From Panorpa germanica (Eukaryota > Arthropoda > Insecta > Mecoptera > Panorpidae): 64,000 nt of DNA. Below are positions 44,729 through 55,552 of the stretch, piece after piece. The stretch lies in assembly GCA_963678705.1 (NCBI GenBank), contig OY783214.1, positions 1,550,001 to 1,614,000 of the forward strand, written 5' to 3'. Within the stretch, counting starts at the first letter, position 1. The number at the start of each line of letters is the position of its first letter. Below the pieces are notes generated by a model. That model made no database searches. It worked only from the letters and a program-made list of their open reading frames with translations, and was not told the DNA's origin. The position numbers were made by a program, and so were the translations under genes.

Positions 44729-45813
44729 TGTCTTATTAATTCACAATGCTCTGCCTGTCCACTTTATCAAACGCTGCTCTTAGATCGATGAATATTGCAA
44801 AAATCTTCCCTCCTTTTCACCTTAGCTCTTTTTCAACTATATATTTTAACGCATATATGCTATTTAAAGTACTCTTCCCCTTTGTAAACTTCGCTTAAAT
44901 TTCTGGTATTGCTCCCTTTTGCTTTACTTCTTCTTCTAGTCTTTGCCTCATTATTCATGCATATACCCTTTATCCCGTGTTCATTAGTGTAATTTTCCTA
45001 TAGTTTTTGGCTTAGTGTCTGTTTCCCTTTTCATATATTGGAATTATTATTCCTTCTTCACAGCTTTCTAGTAAGTCTTGTCCTTTCATTATCATGTTTA
45101 TCACATTTATCCACGCTTCATTTTTTATTTCATCAGGCTTTCCTTATGTATTTGTGTTCGCACTTTATTAAAGTCTATCTCATCCTCTTTCTTTTTATTT
45201 TCATTTCTTATAATCTCATATCTTTTCTTTCCTCCCATCACCCTATTAAGTATTTAACCCAATTCTCTATTATTATTTCCTTGCTAAGATTCTTTACTCC
45301 TATCCCTATTTATTTATTTCCATGCAGGCCTTCCCGATTTATTTCTTTTATCTCCATTTCCATCCTTTGTTTGGACTAATTATATTTTTTCATCATCTTA
45401 TTTTTATATTTTATCTGCTTCTTTATTAATATTTCTTTGCTTTCTTTGTTTTCTTCAAAACTGAGGCGTAATTTTCCTTAAGCTTTTCTTTAAACTTCCT
45501 CGTTTCTTCTTTCGTCCAGTCGCTGCATTCATATTCCTTTCATTCTCCTCTCCTCACCTCCAATTCCTCCACCAGGGGTTCTAATTTCATTTTGGCTACC
45601 TTCCTTTTTCCTGTCAGAGTTATTACCACGTAATAGATCACTGCATCTCTGTATATTATTTAATTTACGTTTTTATTTATTATTCAAATCTAGATTTCAG
45701 GTTTTTAGAATAGGTATTCCTATCCGTGTTTTAATGTGAGTTTAGGTAATTTAGTTGGTGCCAATGCATCATTAGAAACTTAACTTGAGGTTCATAACGG
45801 CGAGGAGGTGCGC

Positions 45814-46317
45814 AGTTAATTTCTTATGTATAACACCAACATATATATCATATATATCATAAATACCCAGACGAGTCTAATATTACTCGAGTTACCACCC
45901 GCAACATCAACTAACAGACTTTATTAGAACTAGTTCTCAGTACTAATCTGTTATCAAAATAAACAACATTAACATAAATAACATTAATAACACATTAAGA
46001 TAAGACTAATATTACTCATATTAGCTATTGACAACAGCAAGCCGTACCCATCTGGTATGTCACCTGCATAGTAACCATTTGCTTATAGGTCATCAAATGA
46101 CAAATAATACTATATAAACACATGGTCACATTGCCCAGGAGCTCAGTCTCAATATAATAATCAACGTAGTAGTTGTGTTGTTCAACTATACCGAACACAC
46201 ATCTAATTAGTTTAACTTCAAAAGCTTACGTGTATTATTCCAAGTGCAAATAAAAGTTCAATGTTTAAATTACTACTTGTCTTTTTTTTGTATTAATCTT
46301 CCCCCAAAAGATTAATT
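45814..46317 (+). repeat. Errantivirus 2 left LTR
   Basis: 504 bp, AGTTAATT...AATT, flanked on the left by GCGC. No difference from the right LTR was found by eye. Confidence 0.95.
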
Positions 46318-46334
46318 GGCGCAGTCGGTAGGAT
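46317..46334 (+). promoter_or_regulatory. Primer binding site, tRNA-Ser type
   Basis: TGGCGCAGTCGGTAGGAT follows the left LTR and is identical to the site at 25312-25329. Confidence 0.9.
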
Positions 46335-46734
46335 TGTGCAACGTCTACGGAAGGAAGGAAAACCCTACACCACCAAGACAATACAACAAATACAACAACC
46401 ACCGAATCGTAACGCATGGCATCCAAGGTCATACCCACCAATACAACAACGACCTGTACAACAGCAGTACAACCGTACTACACAACAGTCCCCATGGCAA
46501 CAGAGAAACGTGGACAACAGACCGCACGAACCCATGGAAACGTCACAAATGACGCGCTTACATCACTTGCCGTTACCAGAACCCCTATATGAGCCAGACG
46601 AATACTCATACGAACCCAATGAACCAACATTACATGAAAATCAATGTGTTAATTACTATCAAGAAGAAGATGTTATTGAAAAAGAAGATAATGAGGATTT
46701 TCCACTGGATCCACCAATAGACCCAAACTTATAA
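46335..46734 (+). pseudogene. Gag C-terminal remnant without leader or start
   Basis: A frame is open from just after the primer site (first codon after it is GTG, no ATG near) to the TAA at 46732-46734. It encodes a Gln/Pro/Asn-rich basic region (PRSYPPIQQRPVQQQYNRTT) and an acidic end (EEDVIEKEDNEDFPLDPPID), as at the C-terminus of an errantivirus Gag. The capsid part, the leader and the start codon are missing, so a deletion ran from the primer site into gag. The stop overlaps the pol ATG by one base (TAATG). Confidence 0.75.
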
Positions 46735-49700
46735 TGATTAATACAAATAAAAACGATGAATTGCCATACATATACATCAAATCATTACAAGCGAAACTAC
46801 TCATCGACACCGGATCTTCTAGAACAATACTAAACCCCAAATTCGCATATAAACACTACAAGGAATATATAACAAATGAAAATTTCGTTATACAAACACC
46901 ACATCAAACTACCACGCATACGCAGGTAGCTGAGATTCCGATATTCCCGATATTCAAAACACAAGGTTTCACCAAGATTTATCTATTCAAGTTCTCAAAT
47001 GACTTTGATGGTTTAATCGGAAACGATTTGATATCACAAATAAAAGCAATAATAAATATTCCTAAAAACATATTAGAAACACCCAAAACCATCATACCAA
47101 TACATCACAATGTTGAAAAAAACCCACATTTAAATAGCATCACAGTTCAAGACGAACATATGAATACTGAAGAAAAAGAACAACTATATAAATTACTCAA
47201 TAAATACGAAGATCTATTTCCACGTGAAAAGGAAATACTCACATTTACCCATGACATCAAGTGTTCCATACGCACAACATCTCACGATCTTATATTTTCT
47301 AGAAATTATAGATTACCTGAAAGCACTCAACAAGAAGTGAATAGACAAGTACAGACACTATTAGAAAAGGGAGTAATTAGAAAATCACGTTCTCCATACA
47401 ATCATCCTGTACTCATTGTATCAAAGAAAGATGACCAATCGGGACAGAAAAAGTTTCGAATGGCCATTGATTATAAAAAATTAAATGACATCACAATTGA
47501 AGATAAATTTCCAATCCCTAACATGCAAGATATCTTAGACAGTCTTGGAAGAGCAAACTATTTTACTTTGCTGGACCTCCATTCAGGTTTCCATCAAATT
47601 GAAGTCGAACCAGAAAGCATCGCAAAAACTGCATTCTCAACTTCATATGGTCATTATGAGTTTTTGCGCATGCCTTTCGGCCTTAAAAATGCCCCAGCCA
47701 TCTTTCAGAGATTAATGAATCATGTCCTTGACGGACTCATTGGAAAAATATGTCTCGTTTATTTAGACGATATCGTTATTTTTGGAACTAGTTTACAACA
47801 ACATCTCCAACATCTAAACTTAGTACTCCAACGTCTCAGAGAAAGCAATCTCAAGCTTCAACAGGACAAGTGTGAATTTCTGAAACATGAAACAAAGTTT
47901 CTAGGTCACGTTATAACAGAACACGGAGCTAAACCCAACCCTGAGAAAATTGAAGCAATAAGAAAATTCCCTATTCCAAAAACCACTACAGAGATTAAGA
48001 GTTTTTTAGGACTAACCGGATTCTATAGAAAATTCATACCTAGCTATGCAAAAATTGCAAAACCACTCACAGCATGTTTGAAGAAAGGAGTCAAAAATCA
48101 ACAAACTCCAGAATATATAGAAGCCTATGAAAAACTAAAACAACTTCTCATAAATGAACCAGTACTTAAAAGACCCGATTTAACAAAGAAATTCTCATTA
48201 ACTACAGACGCATCAAATTACGCCTTAGGAGCCGTATTATCACAAGACGACCATCCTATAGCTTATGCTTCGCGCACGCTAAACCCAGCCGAGTGTAATT
48301 ATGCCACAATCGAAAAAGAATTACTCGCAATAGTGTGGGCAGTGAAACATTTTCATCACTACCTATACGGACGAAAATTTGACCTATTTACTGACCATCA
48401 ACCCTTAGCATGGTTGAAAACTCACAAAGATAGCTCAAGCAAGTTAGCCCGCTATCAAGTAAAACTATTTGACTACGATTTTGATATCCATTATAAACCT
48501 GGAAAGGACAACGTAGTAGCAGACGCACTTTCTCGCGTTAAAATAAATGCATTATCTCATAAAAACTTAGATCAACAATCCCTGATAGTTAACACCGATG
48601 AAACCAGTGATGAAGAAGATAATATTCCTCTCAGTGAATTAAAAGTGACCTCACAAAAAGCAGACCAACTTATCGAAATAGAAATTGATGAAGACGCCAC
48701 ACAACATTCACAAGAAGACAGTGACATCGGAATACCAATATGTGAAACTCCGCTAGAATTACACAACCATCAAGTAATTATTGCAACAGGATTTCAACAA
48801 AAACACCACACTACGTTTAAACGAGAGAATCAATACATTACACATATTATGTTAGATACTAAATCAGCACCAATGGATCAATTAACTACTATATTGATAA
48901 AACACCTTAATCCACAAAATAAATATTATATATTCTGTACAGATAACACCTATAGAATGTTAGTAAAAATACATGCACGAACATTATCAGGATACAAATT
49001 ATTCAGATGTATCACTCAAGTTAGTTACATAGAAAAAATAGATACAAGAAACAGTTTATTATATGAATATCACACTAATGTAACCAACCATAGGAACGCT
49101 AATGAACTAATAAAGCAATTGACAAAACTTTATTACTGGCCCTCATTAAAATATGATGCCAAACAATTCATTAATAATTGTGTAGAATGTCAAACATCCA
49201 AGTATACGAGAAAACCCACTCAAGCACTCCTGGAAATAACAGCAACACCACGAAAAGCTTTCGAGAAAGTACATATAGATTTATTTTTCATAGCAAATCA
49301 AATCTTTTTAACCACCATTGACGCACTAACAAGATTCGCCACTGCATCACACCTCAAAAGTAAAAATGCATACGACATAACTAATGTACTAATAAAGTTA
49401 TTTTTCCTATACGGAATACCCAATACCATTGTATCAGATAGTGGAACAGAATTTACAAGTGATACAATAAAAGAATTATTATCCTTGCATAAAGTAAAAA
49501 TTCATTTCACGACCCCAGATCATCATACCGGAAATTCTTTAGTAGAAAGACTACACAGCACACTAATAGAACATTTCCGCATTCTACAAACAACAAACAT
49601 GTCACCCGAAGACATCATGACTAAATGTTTACTCGCATACAATTCGTCAACACATTCCACCATTAATATGACACCTTTCGAAGCACTTTTTGGTAAAAGA

Positions 49701-50090
49701 AGAGCTAATATAAATATAACCGACTTTGAAGAACAAAGAATTTTAGCTACAGAAAATATTAACGAACATCAAAACGCATTAAAAATATTGCAAACACCAA
49801 TAGCCGAAAGAACACAGATAGAAAAAGAGAAATATATAGAAAGAATAAATAAAAAATTAGCACCTACAAAGTTTAAAATAGATGATACCGTTTATATACG
49901 AGGACCATCTAGAAAAGGAAAAACATCTATGAACTTAGGTCCATACAAAATAACAGAATTAAATATGTATGGAAAAGCCACTATTAAAAACATACAAACT
50001 GGCAAACACCTATTTAGACACATCAAGGAATTGATAAATAAAAACATTCCTGTTGCAGATGCAGAAGTGGAAGCATCCTCTCCGTCATAA
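46734..50090 (+). CDS. Errantivirus 2 Pol: protease, RT, RNase H, integrase
   Basis: 1118 residues with no stop, from ATG 46734. Aspartic protease LLIDTGSSRT (residues ~22-31). RT with TLLDLHSGFHQIEV (motif A), LRMPFGLKNAPAIFQRLM and catalytic YLDD (~342). RNase H TTDASNYALGAVLSQ (~488), EKELLAIVWA and FTDHQPL. A linker (~625-775) then the integrase HHCC finger (H...H near 785-790, CVECQTSKY near 820), core Asp ~848 (IDLFF), Asp in VSDSGTEFTS (~902) and Glu in LVERLHSTL (~939). The C-terminal barrel (KFKIDDTVYIRGPSRKGKTS) lies near 1045. All catalytic residues I can check are present. The TAATG overlap with gag suggests reinitiation rather than frameshifting; that is an inference. Confidence 0.95.
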   Translation: MINTNKNDELPYIYIKSLQAKLLIDTGSSRTILNPKFAYKHYKEYITNENFVIQTPHQTTTHTQVAEIPIFPIFKTQGFTKIYLFKFSNDFDGLIGNDLISQIKAIINIPKNILETPKTIIPIHHNVEKNPHLNSITVQDEHMNTEEKEQLYKLLNKYEDLFPREKEILTFTHDIKCSIRTTSHDLIFSRNYRLPESTQQEVNRQVQTLLEKGVIRKSRSPYNHPVLIVSKKDDQSGQKKFRMAIDYKKLNDITIEDKFPIPNMQDILDSLGRANYFTLLDLHSGFHQIEVEPESIAKTAFSTSYGHYEFLRMPFGLKNAPAIFQRLMNHVLDGLIGKICLVYLDDIVIFGTSLQQHLQHLNLVLQRLRESNLKLQQDKCEFLKHETKFLGHVITEHGAKPNPEKIEAIRKFPIPKTTTEIKSFLGLTGFYRKFIPSYAKIAKPLTACLKKGVKNQQTPEYIEAYEKLKQLLINEPVLKRPDLTKKFSLTTDASNYALGAVLSQDDHPIAYASRTLNPAECNYATIEKELLAIVWAVKHFHHYLYGRKFDLFTDHQPLAWLKTHKDSSSKLARYQVKLFDYDFDIHYKPGKDNVVADALSRVKINALSHKNLDQQSLIVNTDETSDEEDNIPLSELKVTSQKADQLIEIEIDEDATQHSQEDSDIGIPICETPLELHNHQVIIATGFQQKHHTTFKRENQYITHIMLDTKSAPMDQLTTILIKHLNPQNKYYIFCTDNTYRMLVKIHARTLSGYKLFRCITQVSYIEKIDTRNSLLYEYHTNVTNHRNANELIKQLTKLYYWPSLKYDAKQFINNCVECQTSKYTRKPTQALLEITATPRKAFEKVHIDLFFIANQIFLTTIDALTRFATASHLKSKNAYDITNVLIKLFFLYGIPNTIVSDSGTEFTSDTIKELLSLHKVKIHFTTPDHHTGNSLVERLHSTLIEHFRILQTTNMSPEDIMTKCLLAYNSSTHSTINMTPFEALFGKRRANINITDFEEQRILATENINEHQNALKILQTPIAERTQIEKEKYIERINKKLAPTKFKIDDTVYIRGPSRKGKTSMNLGPYKITELNMYGKATIKNIQTGKHLFRHIKELINKNIPVADAEVEASSPS

Positions 50091-51029
50091 ATAACGATTT
50101 AATTCAAATATCTAATCAAGTGAAAAACCAATACGTCATACCCTACTTAGAAGACAAATATGAGTTAACAAAAAGTATTGTTACACAAGCATATCAAGAT
50201 AAACACAAAATAATAATAATAATAAACATCCCATTAGCCCATGAAATGTTATTTACTCTGTATGCATTACAACCTCTTCCCATACTCAAAAATCATACTT
50301 ACCAAATCATTTTTCCTGAGGCAAAATATATTTTGATTAATGATATTACTTATTATTTTGAAAATGACCCATGTATTAAAACTAGAACTAGACAGTTCAC
50401 ATGTAGTAAGTTCACAGAACAAGGTATCACGCAGACATCAACATGCATAGTCCCACTCATACGAGCGACAGCCACACCAAGATGCGATATCACCAGGATA
50501 CCAGACTTCAAGGAAAACCTCGAACAGATAGACGACACTCACTGGATCCACGAGCCGTGAAACCCTCATCACCATCATTTGCGGAGATAAAACCAGACAA
50601 GAGCAGATCCTAGGAAACTACATGATCGAGTTACAAGAACACTGTATCATAAAAAGTGATTCATTTTACCTAAGTGGAAAAATAGTGAAACACAGTGAAA
50701 TCAATTGGAAATCAATACCATTTCCAAACACAATTAAAATAAATAATACAACCAATGTAAACATCTCTATTGACAATTTTAAACAACTAACATATGATAA
50801 CCAACTTATTAACCAATTGAAACAATTAACCCCTTTGAATGAGATTCAACTCAAACATACAAATGTTCATTCACAAATAAATACAATCGTTTATGTACTC
50901 ACCCTAATAATAATTGTAACTATCATTAGTTATCTATTGTACAAAAGAAAACAAAAGATAACTAAAACTAAAAAGAAATTGGAATCGTTAAAAACTGGTA
51001 CTAGTGAAAAAGAAAATTCACAATTATAA
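50091..51029 (+). pseudogene. Envelope C-terminal remnant of errantivirus 2
   Basis: Two frames (50120-50560 and 50622-51029) cover only the C-terminal half of an errantivirus Env: a hydrophobic strand-rich part (KHKIIIIINIPLA, FPEAKYILINDITYYF), several Cys residues, and, after a break at 50558-50621, the region before one membrane helix (~50880-50940, VYVLTLIIIVTIISYLLY) with a basic cytoplasmic tail. The signal peptide, the cleavage site and the fusion segment found in errantivirus 1 are absent. No ATG opens the first frame. The copy cannot encode a complete glycoprotein. Confidence 0.75.
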
Positions 51030-51050
51030 GTTTTCAAGTAAGGGTGGAGG

Positions 51051-51554
51051 AGTTAATTTCTTATGTATAACACCAACATATATATCATATATATCATAAA
51101 TACCCAGACGAGTCTAATATTACTCGAGTTACCACCCGCAACATCAACTAACAGACTTTATTAGAACTAGTTCTCAGTACTAATCTGTTATCAAAATAAA
51201 CAACATTAACATAAATAACATTAATAACACATTAAGATAAGACTAATATTACTCATATTAGCTATTGACAACAGCAAGCCGTACCCATCTGGTATGTCAC
51301 CTGCATAGTAACCATTTGCTTATAGGTCATCAAATGACAAATAATACTATATAAACACATGGTCACATTGCCCAGGAGCTCAGTCTCAATATAATAATCA
51401 ACGTAGTAGTTGTGTTGTTCAACTATACCGAACACACATCTAATTAGTTTAACTTCAAAAGCTTACGTGTATTATTCCAAGTGCAAATAAAAGTTCAATG
51501 TTTAAATTACTACTTGTCTTTTTTTTGTATTAATCTTCCCCCAAAAGATTAATT
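51051..51554 (+). repeat. Errantivirus 2 right LTR
   Basis: 504 bp, preceded by a purine tract (AAGGGTGGAGG at 51040-51050) and followed by GCGC (51555-51558). Confidence 0.95.
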
Positions 51555-52440
51555 GCGCAGATATGTTACGAAGAAGGATTTAATACGATGAGGTATACAC
51601 TCACTACTAAAGGTTTGGGGCGCATATAAAAAAGGAGGCTTTGTATGTTCGATAGACTTATTATAAACATGATGTTGTACGGAGCAGAGATATGGTAATG
51701 TAGATATATCAAATGTGTTATGGCTGGACCGATGTATGTCAGGATAAATGGCATCGGAAGAAGTGAAAAGGGACATAACAAAAATCGTACTAAGATGGAG
51801 GGCAATAAAATTCGATGAAAAAATAGGTAATGCAGAGTGCGTAATATTAAGAAAAATAAGAATAGAGGGACAAAAAGGAGAAAGGAGTACCGTCAAGGAA
51901 TGGTATGGCGATAGCTGAGGCATACAAAATAAGAAAACAAAAAAACAACGACCTGTTCCACTTAAGTGTGGAATAGGACCTAAGGACAGAGACATAGAGA
52001 TGCAGCCGCAGGAAAGATTGACAAAAATTGATAACAGGTAATATAACGAAAAATATAAAAGGATATGGTACTTAGAGGTATCGGATTGCAAAAGAGAAGA
52101 AGGGACAAGAAATATAAAAGGAGTTGTAAGATTTAGATTGGAAAATGAGGAGAAGGGCAAGTACTGTGAAAATAAAAAGGAAAGGATTTGCAAGGGGTAT
52201 AGGAAAGCAATAACACTTTGAAGCAAATTATGGAGGGGAAATGGCAGAGCAGAAATGGGAAGGAGAGTACCAAAAAAAGTAACAGCAAGAAAGAAATATT
52301 AGTGTTTAAGTTTACTTTTTAGTAGCTGGAATGATTAACTAGACTAGGAAATAAAATGAAATGAAATATTGTTGAATTAGGGCGGAAAAATGTAGTGCGT
52401 AACGACTGAAGCATAAAATAAAATAATAATAATATTAAAT

Positions 52441-52655
52441 AGTCATATCGATAACTTAACAATGGACGTCGTTAAGTTAAAATAAAAACTTAAGTTTAAT
52501 AAGTCGTTTCATGATTAACGGTGTTACCTCATCTCACTAGGAATCAGAAATGATTTTGGATGGATGACGGAACCTTAAGGCCTAAGGCAACGTTAGTTTT
52601 TTTATCATGTATTGTTTTTATGGACAAAACGTGCGTAGTTTATTGTTATCTTTAC
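52441..52655. other. Short intron stretch, nothing recognised
   Basis: A/T-rich interval between the LINE 5 tail and ABCA exon E; only the donor-side intron of exon E is expected here. Confidence 0.4.
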
Positions 52656-52890
52656 CTTCTTATGTGTGGGAGCGTCGGTACATCGAAAACAATACTGTCA
52701 TTCACGAACTGCTTCAACAGTATGTTAAATGCCGTTATTTGTCCCATGTATGCTGAATACGAATAGAATGAGCTGATATGGATTCTAAGAACCATATTTC
52801 CAGTTCTTTCAATAGGTTCATTCCATTCTATTGCAAAAACATGCCTGTCTCGAAATGTTCCTAAGTTTTCTCTGGCAAGAAGCAGTAAAT
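52656..52890 (-). CDS. ABCA exon E: extracellular domain 2
   Basis: 235 bp between acceptor ATTTTATAG and donor GTAAAGA; both phases fit. It encodes LLLLARENLGTFRDRHVFAI... and FYSYSAYMGQITAFNILLKQ before VPTLPHIRR. In ABCA proteins this part of the extracellular domain has the conserved pattern of a small-residue/Tyr stretch followed by an amphipathic helix (AYHxxPxxLNxLxNxLLR); the AYMGQITAFNILLKQF helix fits it. A 563-bp intron separates it from exon D. Confidence 0.8.
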
Positions 52891-53453
52891 CTATAAAATA
52901 AATACGTCTAGAACAATTTGTTTCCTCAAATTATTTATATTTGGTTTTAAATCATTTTTTTATACTTCTACTGTATTTGCTTAAAACAAATTGACAAACC
53001 AACATGTTGTGAATTAGATACATTTTAATGACAATATATAGTACTTATCAAATTACATATTAACGATGCATTTGTGTAAATACTAGTGTAGTCACACATA
53101 CCACAGTGTACAAAGATGAAGACACAGTTTGTAACGATGTGGCATTGAAATAATACTGCACTTTCTTATAGAATAATCTATCTTCTAAGAAATATATAAA
53201 ATAAAGAAAATAGCCGCCAGGAATAGGAGTAGCCGCGATAGAAATAGTAAAACTAAAAGAGAACTAAGAGTAAGTAATAGATGTCTAAGTAACAACTTAA
53301 CGTATTTTAATTATTTTTGCCCAAATGAGAGCTACGAAATTCGTAAACATTAAGTCTGTATATCAATTTCAAAAATCGGAAGGAATTATATTTTTTGATA
53401 AGGTATCGAAATTTTTATTAAATAAAATGACAATAGGTCAACTAAAATCACAC
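52891..53453. other. ABCA intron of 563 bp
   Basis: Intron between exons D and E with AG and GT borders as described for those exons. I see no repeat or gene in it. Confidence 0.7.
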
Positions 53454-53835
53454 CTGGGTTAGGATTCTGCTTATAAAACTCGTAAGTTCTAAGACTAAAG
53501 CTCTTTAAATAAAGCGGAAATGATATAATTGCTAAAAGACTATTTTTTGTATAACCAAAAATAAGTTGAGATAAAACACTGTCATTAGGATTTAAAATAG
53601 AACATTTACCTTCTTCAATGTCGTACGATTTAATCGGTGTAGCTCCAGCCTCTTCAATTACTCTTCTAATACGTCTTTCTACATCTGGTGAAGCAGTTTC
53701 TTGGATTTTGTAAAATACACACATGTCATCAAGGGTAGACATATTGTAATTAAGTATTTCTCGTGAGGCGTACATCGGTGTATAATATGAAATTATCCAA
53801 CATGTTATACCAGTTATAATTATAGGTAACGAACA
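53454..53835 (-). CDS. ABCA exon D: first TM of TMD2 and start of extracellular domain
   Basis: 382 bp between acceptor TTTCTAG and donor GTGTGATT. It encodes CSLPIIITGITCWIISYYTP, a membrane helix continuous with the previous exon, then a soluble region (SPDVERRIRRVIEEAGATPI...) with the shape of ABCA extracellular domain 2. It ends in a segment rich in aromatic and hydrophobic residues and leaves one base. The helix and the following extracellular stretch are in the ABCA order. Confidence 0.8.
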
Positions 53836-54337
53836 CTAGAAAATACCACAAATATTATTCAATAAAATTACAGGAAGTAACTTCTAAAAATCCTTGTGAT
53901 AGACAGAGGCAGATGACAGAAAAAAGTTTACCATTTATTACAGCATATTGTATTTCAACACTTAAATATCTGGCTTCAAAGATTTAAAGTATAAATGAGT
54001 AAATAAAAATAATTATCTATACTTTCAATGTAAGAGCACAACATATATCTTAAACATATTTTTAAATAATTTTTAGAGAACATAAGAATGCTCTCAAGAA
54101 AACATGAATTTTAGTATTAAAAAATCGGTTCAAGAGATTTGTCACACAGAAGTAAACGTTCTGAACTTAAGTTTACAATGACTAAATGAAAGTTAAAAAT
54201 CATTCTTACTTAAAGCTTTGATATCAGAATAAGCCCTACTCATGACACATTCATGTTTTAATTTGAGATTAGGTAATTCAGTAATTCAGTATTGTTTAAT
54301 ATATAAAACATATGTGACATATGTTTTAATGTTACAT
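53836..54337. other. Intron before the satellite, nothing recognised
   Basis: Ordinary A/T-rich intron sequence leading into the first 8-bp array. No frame or terminus recognised. Confidence 0.4.
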
Positions 54338-55285
54338 ATGTTTTGATGTTTTAATGTTTTAATGTTTTAATGTTTTAATGTTTTAATATTTTAATGTTTC
54401 AATGTTTTAATGTTTTAATGTTTTAATGTTTTAATGTTTTAATGTTTTAATGTTTTAATGTTTTAATGTTTTAATGTTTTAATGTTTTAATGTTTTAATG
54501 TTTTAATGTTTTAATGTTTTAATGTTTTAATGTTTTAATGTTTTAATGTTTTAATGTTTTAATGTTTTAATGTTTTAATGTTTTAATGTTTTAATGTTTT
54601 AATGTTTTAATGTTTTAATGTTTTAATGTTTTAATGTTTTAATGTTTTAATGTATTAATGTTTTAATGTTTTAATGTTTAAATGTTTTAATGTTTTAATG
54701 TTTTAATGTTTTAATGTTTTAATGTTTTAATGTTTTAATGTTTTAATGTTTTAATGTTTTAATGTTTTAATGTTTTATTGTTTTAATGTTTTAATGTTTT
54801 AATGTTTTAATGTTCTAATGTTTTAATGTTTTAATGTTTTATTGTTTTAATGTTTTAATGTTTTATTGTTTTAATGTTTTAATGTTTTAATGTTTTAATG
54901 TTTTAATGTTTTAATGTTTTAATGTTTTAATGTTTTAATGTTTTAATGTTTTAATGTTTTAATGTTTTAATGTTTTAATGTTTTAATGTTTTAATGTTTT
55001 AATGTTTTAATGTTTTAATGTTTTAATGTTTTAATGTTTTAATGTTTTAATGTTTTAATGTTTTAATGTTTTAATGTTTTAATGTTTTAATGTTTTAATG
55101 TTTTAATGTTTTAATGTTTTAATGTTTTAATGTTTTAATGTTTTAATGTTTTAATGTTTTAATGTTTTAATGTTTAAATGTTTTAATGTTTTAATGTTTT
55201 AATGTTTTAATGTTTTGATGTTTTAATGTTTTAATGTTTCAATGTTTTAATGTTTTAATGTTTTACCGTTTTCATGTTTTAATGT
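54338..55285 (+). repeat. (TTTTAATG)n giant microsatellite
   Basis: About 118 copies of the 8-bp unit TTTTAATG, with scattered single-base variants (TTTTATTG four times around 54777-54870, TTCTAATG, TTTAAATG, TTTTGATG). Copies near the ends are more diverged. Confidence 0.95.
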
Positions 55286-55317
55286 TAATATTGTTTTAAA
55301 GTATATATTGTTTTAAA

Positions 55318-55352
55318 ATATATGTTTATTCGTTTATACGTTTATACGTTTA
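55318..55352 (+). repeat. (TTTATACG)n short 8-bp array
   Basis: Four units of CGTTTATA, an 8-bp repeat intermediate in sequence between the arrays on its two sides. Confidence 0.8.
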
Positions 55353-55365
55353 TACGTTTATAATG

Positions 55366-55368
<3 letters not shown>

Positions 55369-55399
<31 letters not shown>

Positions 55400-55478
55400 T
55401 TTTTTTTTTTTTTTCTTTTTTTATTTAGCCATTACGCTACAATCTGTCTACAATATTTAACATTAAATAGTATCTATA

Positions 55479-55528
<50 letters not shown>

Positions 55529-55550
55529 AATATTTATATATTTATATATT
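55369..55550. repeat. (AT)n and poly(T) tracts
   Basis: AT dinucleotides at 55369-55396, a T-rich run at 55397-55425, and TA dinucleotides at about 55481-55525, ending beside the antisense Helitron end. Confidence 0.85.
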
Positions 55551-55552
55551 TA

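Larger units (their letters stand above)
43045..45660 (-). pseudogene. Antisense LINE relic (LINE 6), RT and C-terminal region
   Basis: Minus-strand fragments in order: VEELE/RWTEEE-like linker (~45590-45440); an RT core with GAIPEI...FTKGKSTLNSIYALKYIV (~44930-44850) and FAIFIDLRAAFDKVDRQSI (~44790, motif A); then after an inserted cluster MRRRYLDRKGLELNTEKIKI (~43750), FKVDEIEVVNEFRYLGF (~43640) and WKVGDKVHGAGIEKRLRMFS (~43520). The 3' end has AGGGCGGAAGAATGTAGTGC and an AATA-rich tail at ~43050. The same 3' end is found in the plus-strand copy ending near 52440. The clade is not certain; similar RTs are common in insect genomes. Confidence 0.7.
45814..51554 (+). mobile_element. Young errantivirus-like LTR element 2 with intact pol
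   Basis: 504-bp LTRs (AGTTAATT...AATT) at 45814-46317 and 51051-51554 look identical base for base on reading. The 4-bp duplication GCGC flanks them (45810-45813, 51555-51558). AGT...AATT ends and a tRNA(Ser) primer site are errantivirus features. Inside are a 5'-truncated gag, a complete pol, and a truncated env. Identical LTRs imply a very recent insertion. Because the gag leader, start codon and most of env are gone, it must have used proteins from another copy, unless the deletions are post-insertion. Confidence 0.95.
45720..52440 (+). pseudogene. LINE relic (LINE 5), split by errantivirus 2
   Basis: Left part 45720-45813 (VHNGEEVR) and right part 51555-52440 belong to the same family as LINE 6. 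Joining across the errantivirus with one GCGC removed gives a continuous segment (GEEVRRYVTKKD). The right part has YYKHDVV/MMLYGAEIW-like residues, RAIKFDEKIGNAECVILRKI, RYNEKYKRIWYLEVSDCKRE (with a stop) and RFRLENEEKGKYCENKKERI, typical of the C-terminal region of this LINE type. It ends with AGGGCGGAAAAATGTAGTGC and an AATAAT tail near 52440. Multiple stops. Confidence 0.65.

Noticed and set aside
45038-45379. 113-codon plus-strand frame rich in Leu/Ser/Phe
   Set aside because: Opposite strand of LINE 6; the minus strand carries the RT homology.
51549-52226. 225-codon minus-strand frame
   Set aside because: Antisense of the LINE 5 C-terminal region, whose plus-strand frames resemble LINE proteins.
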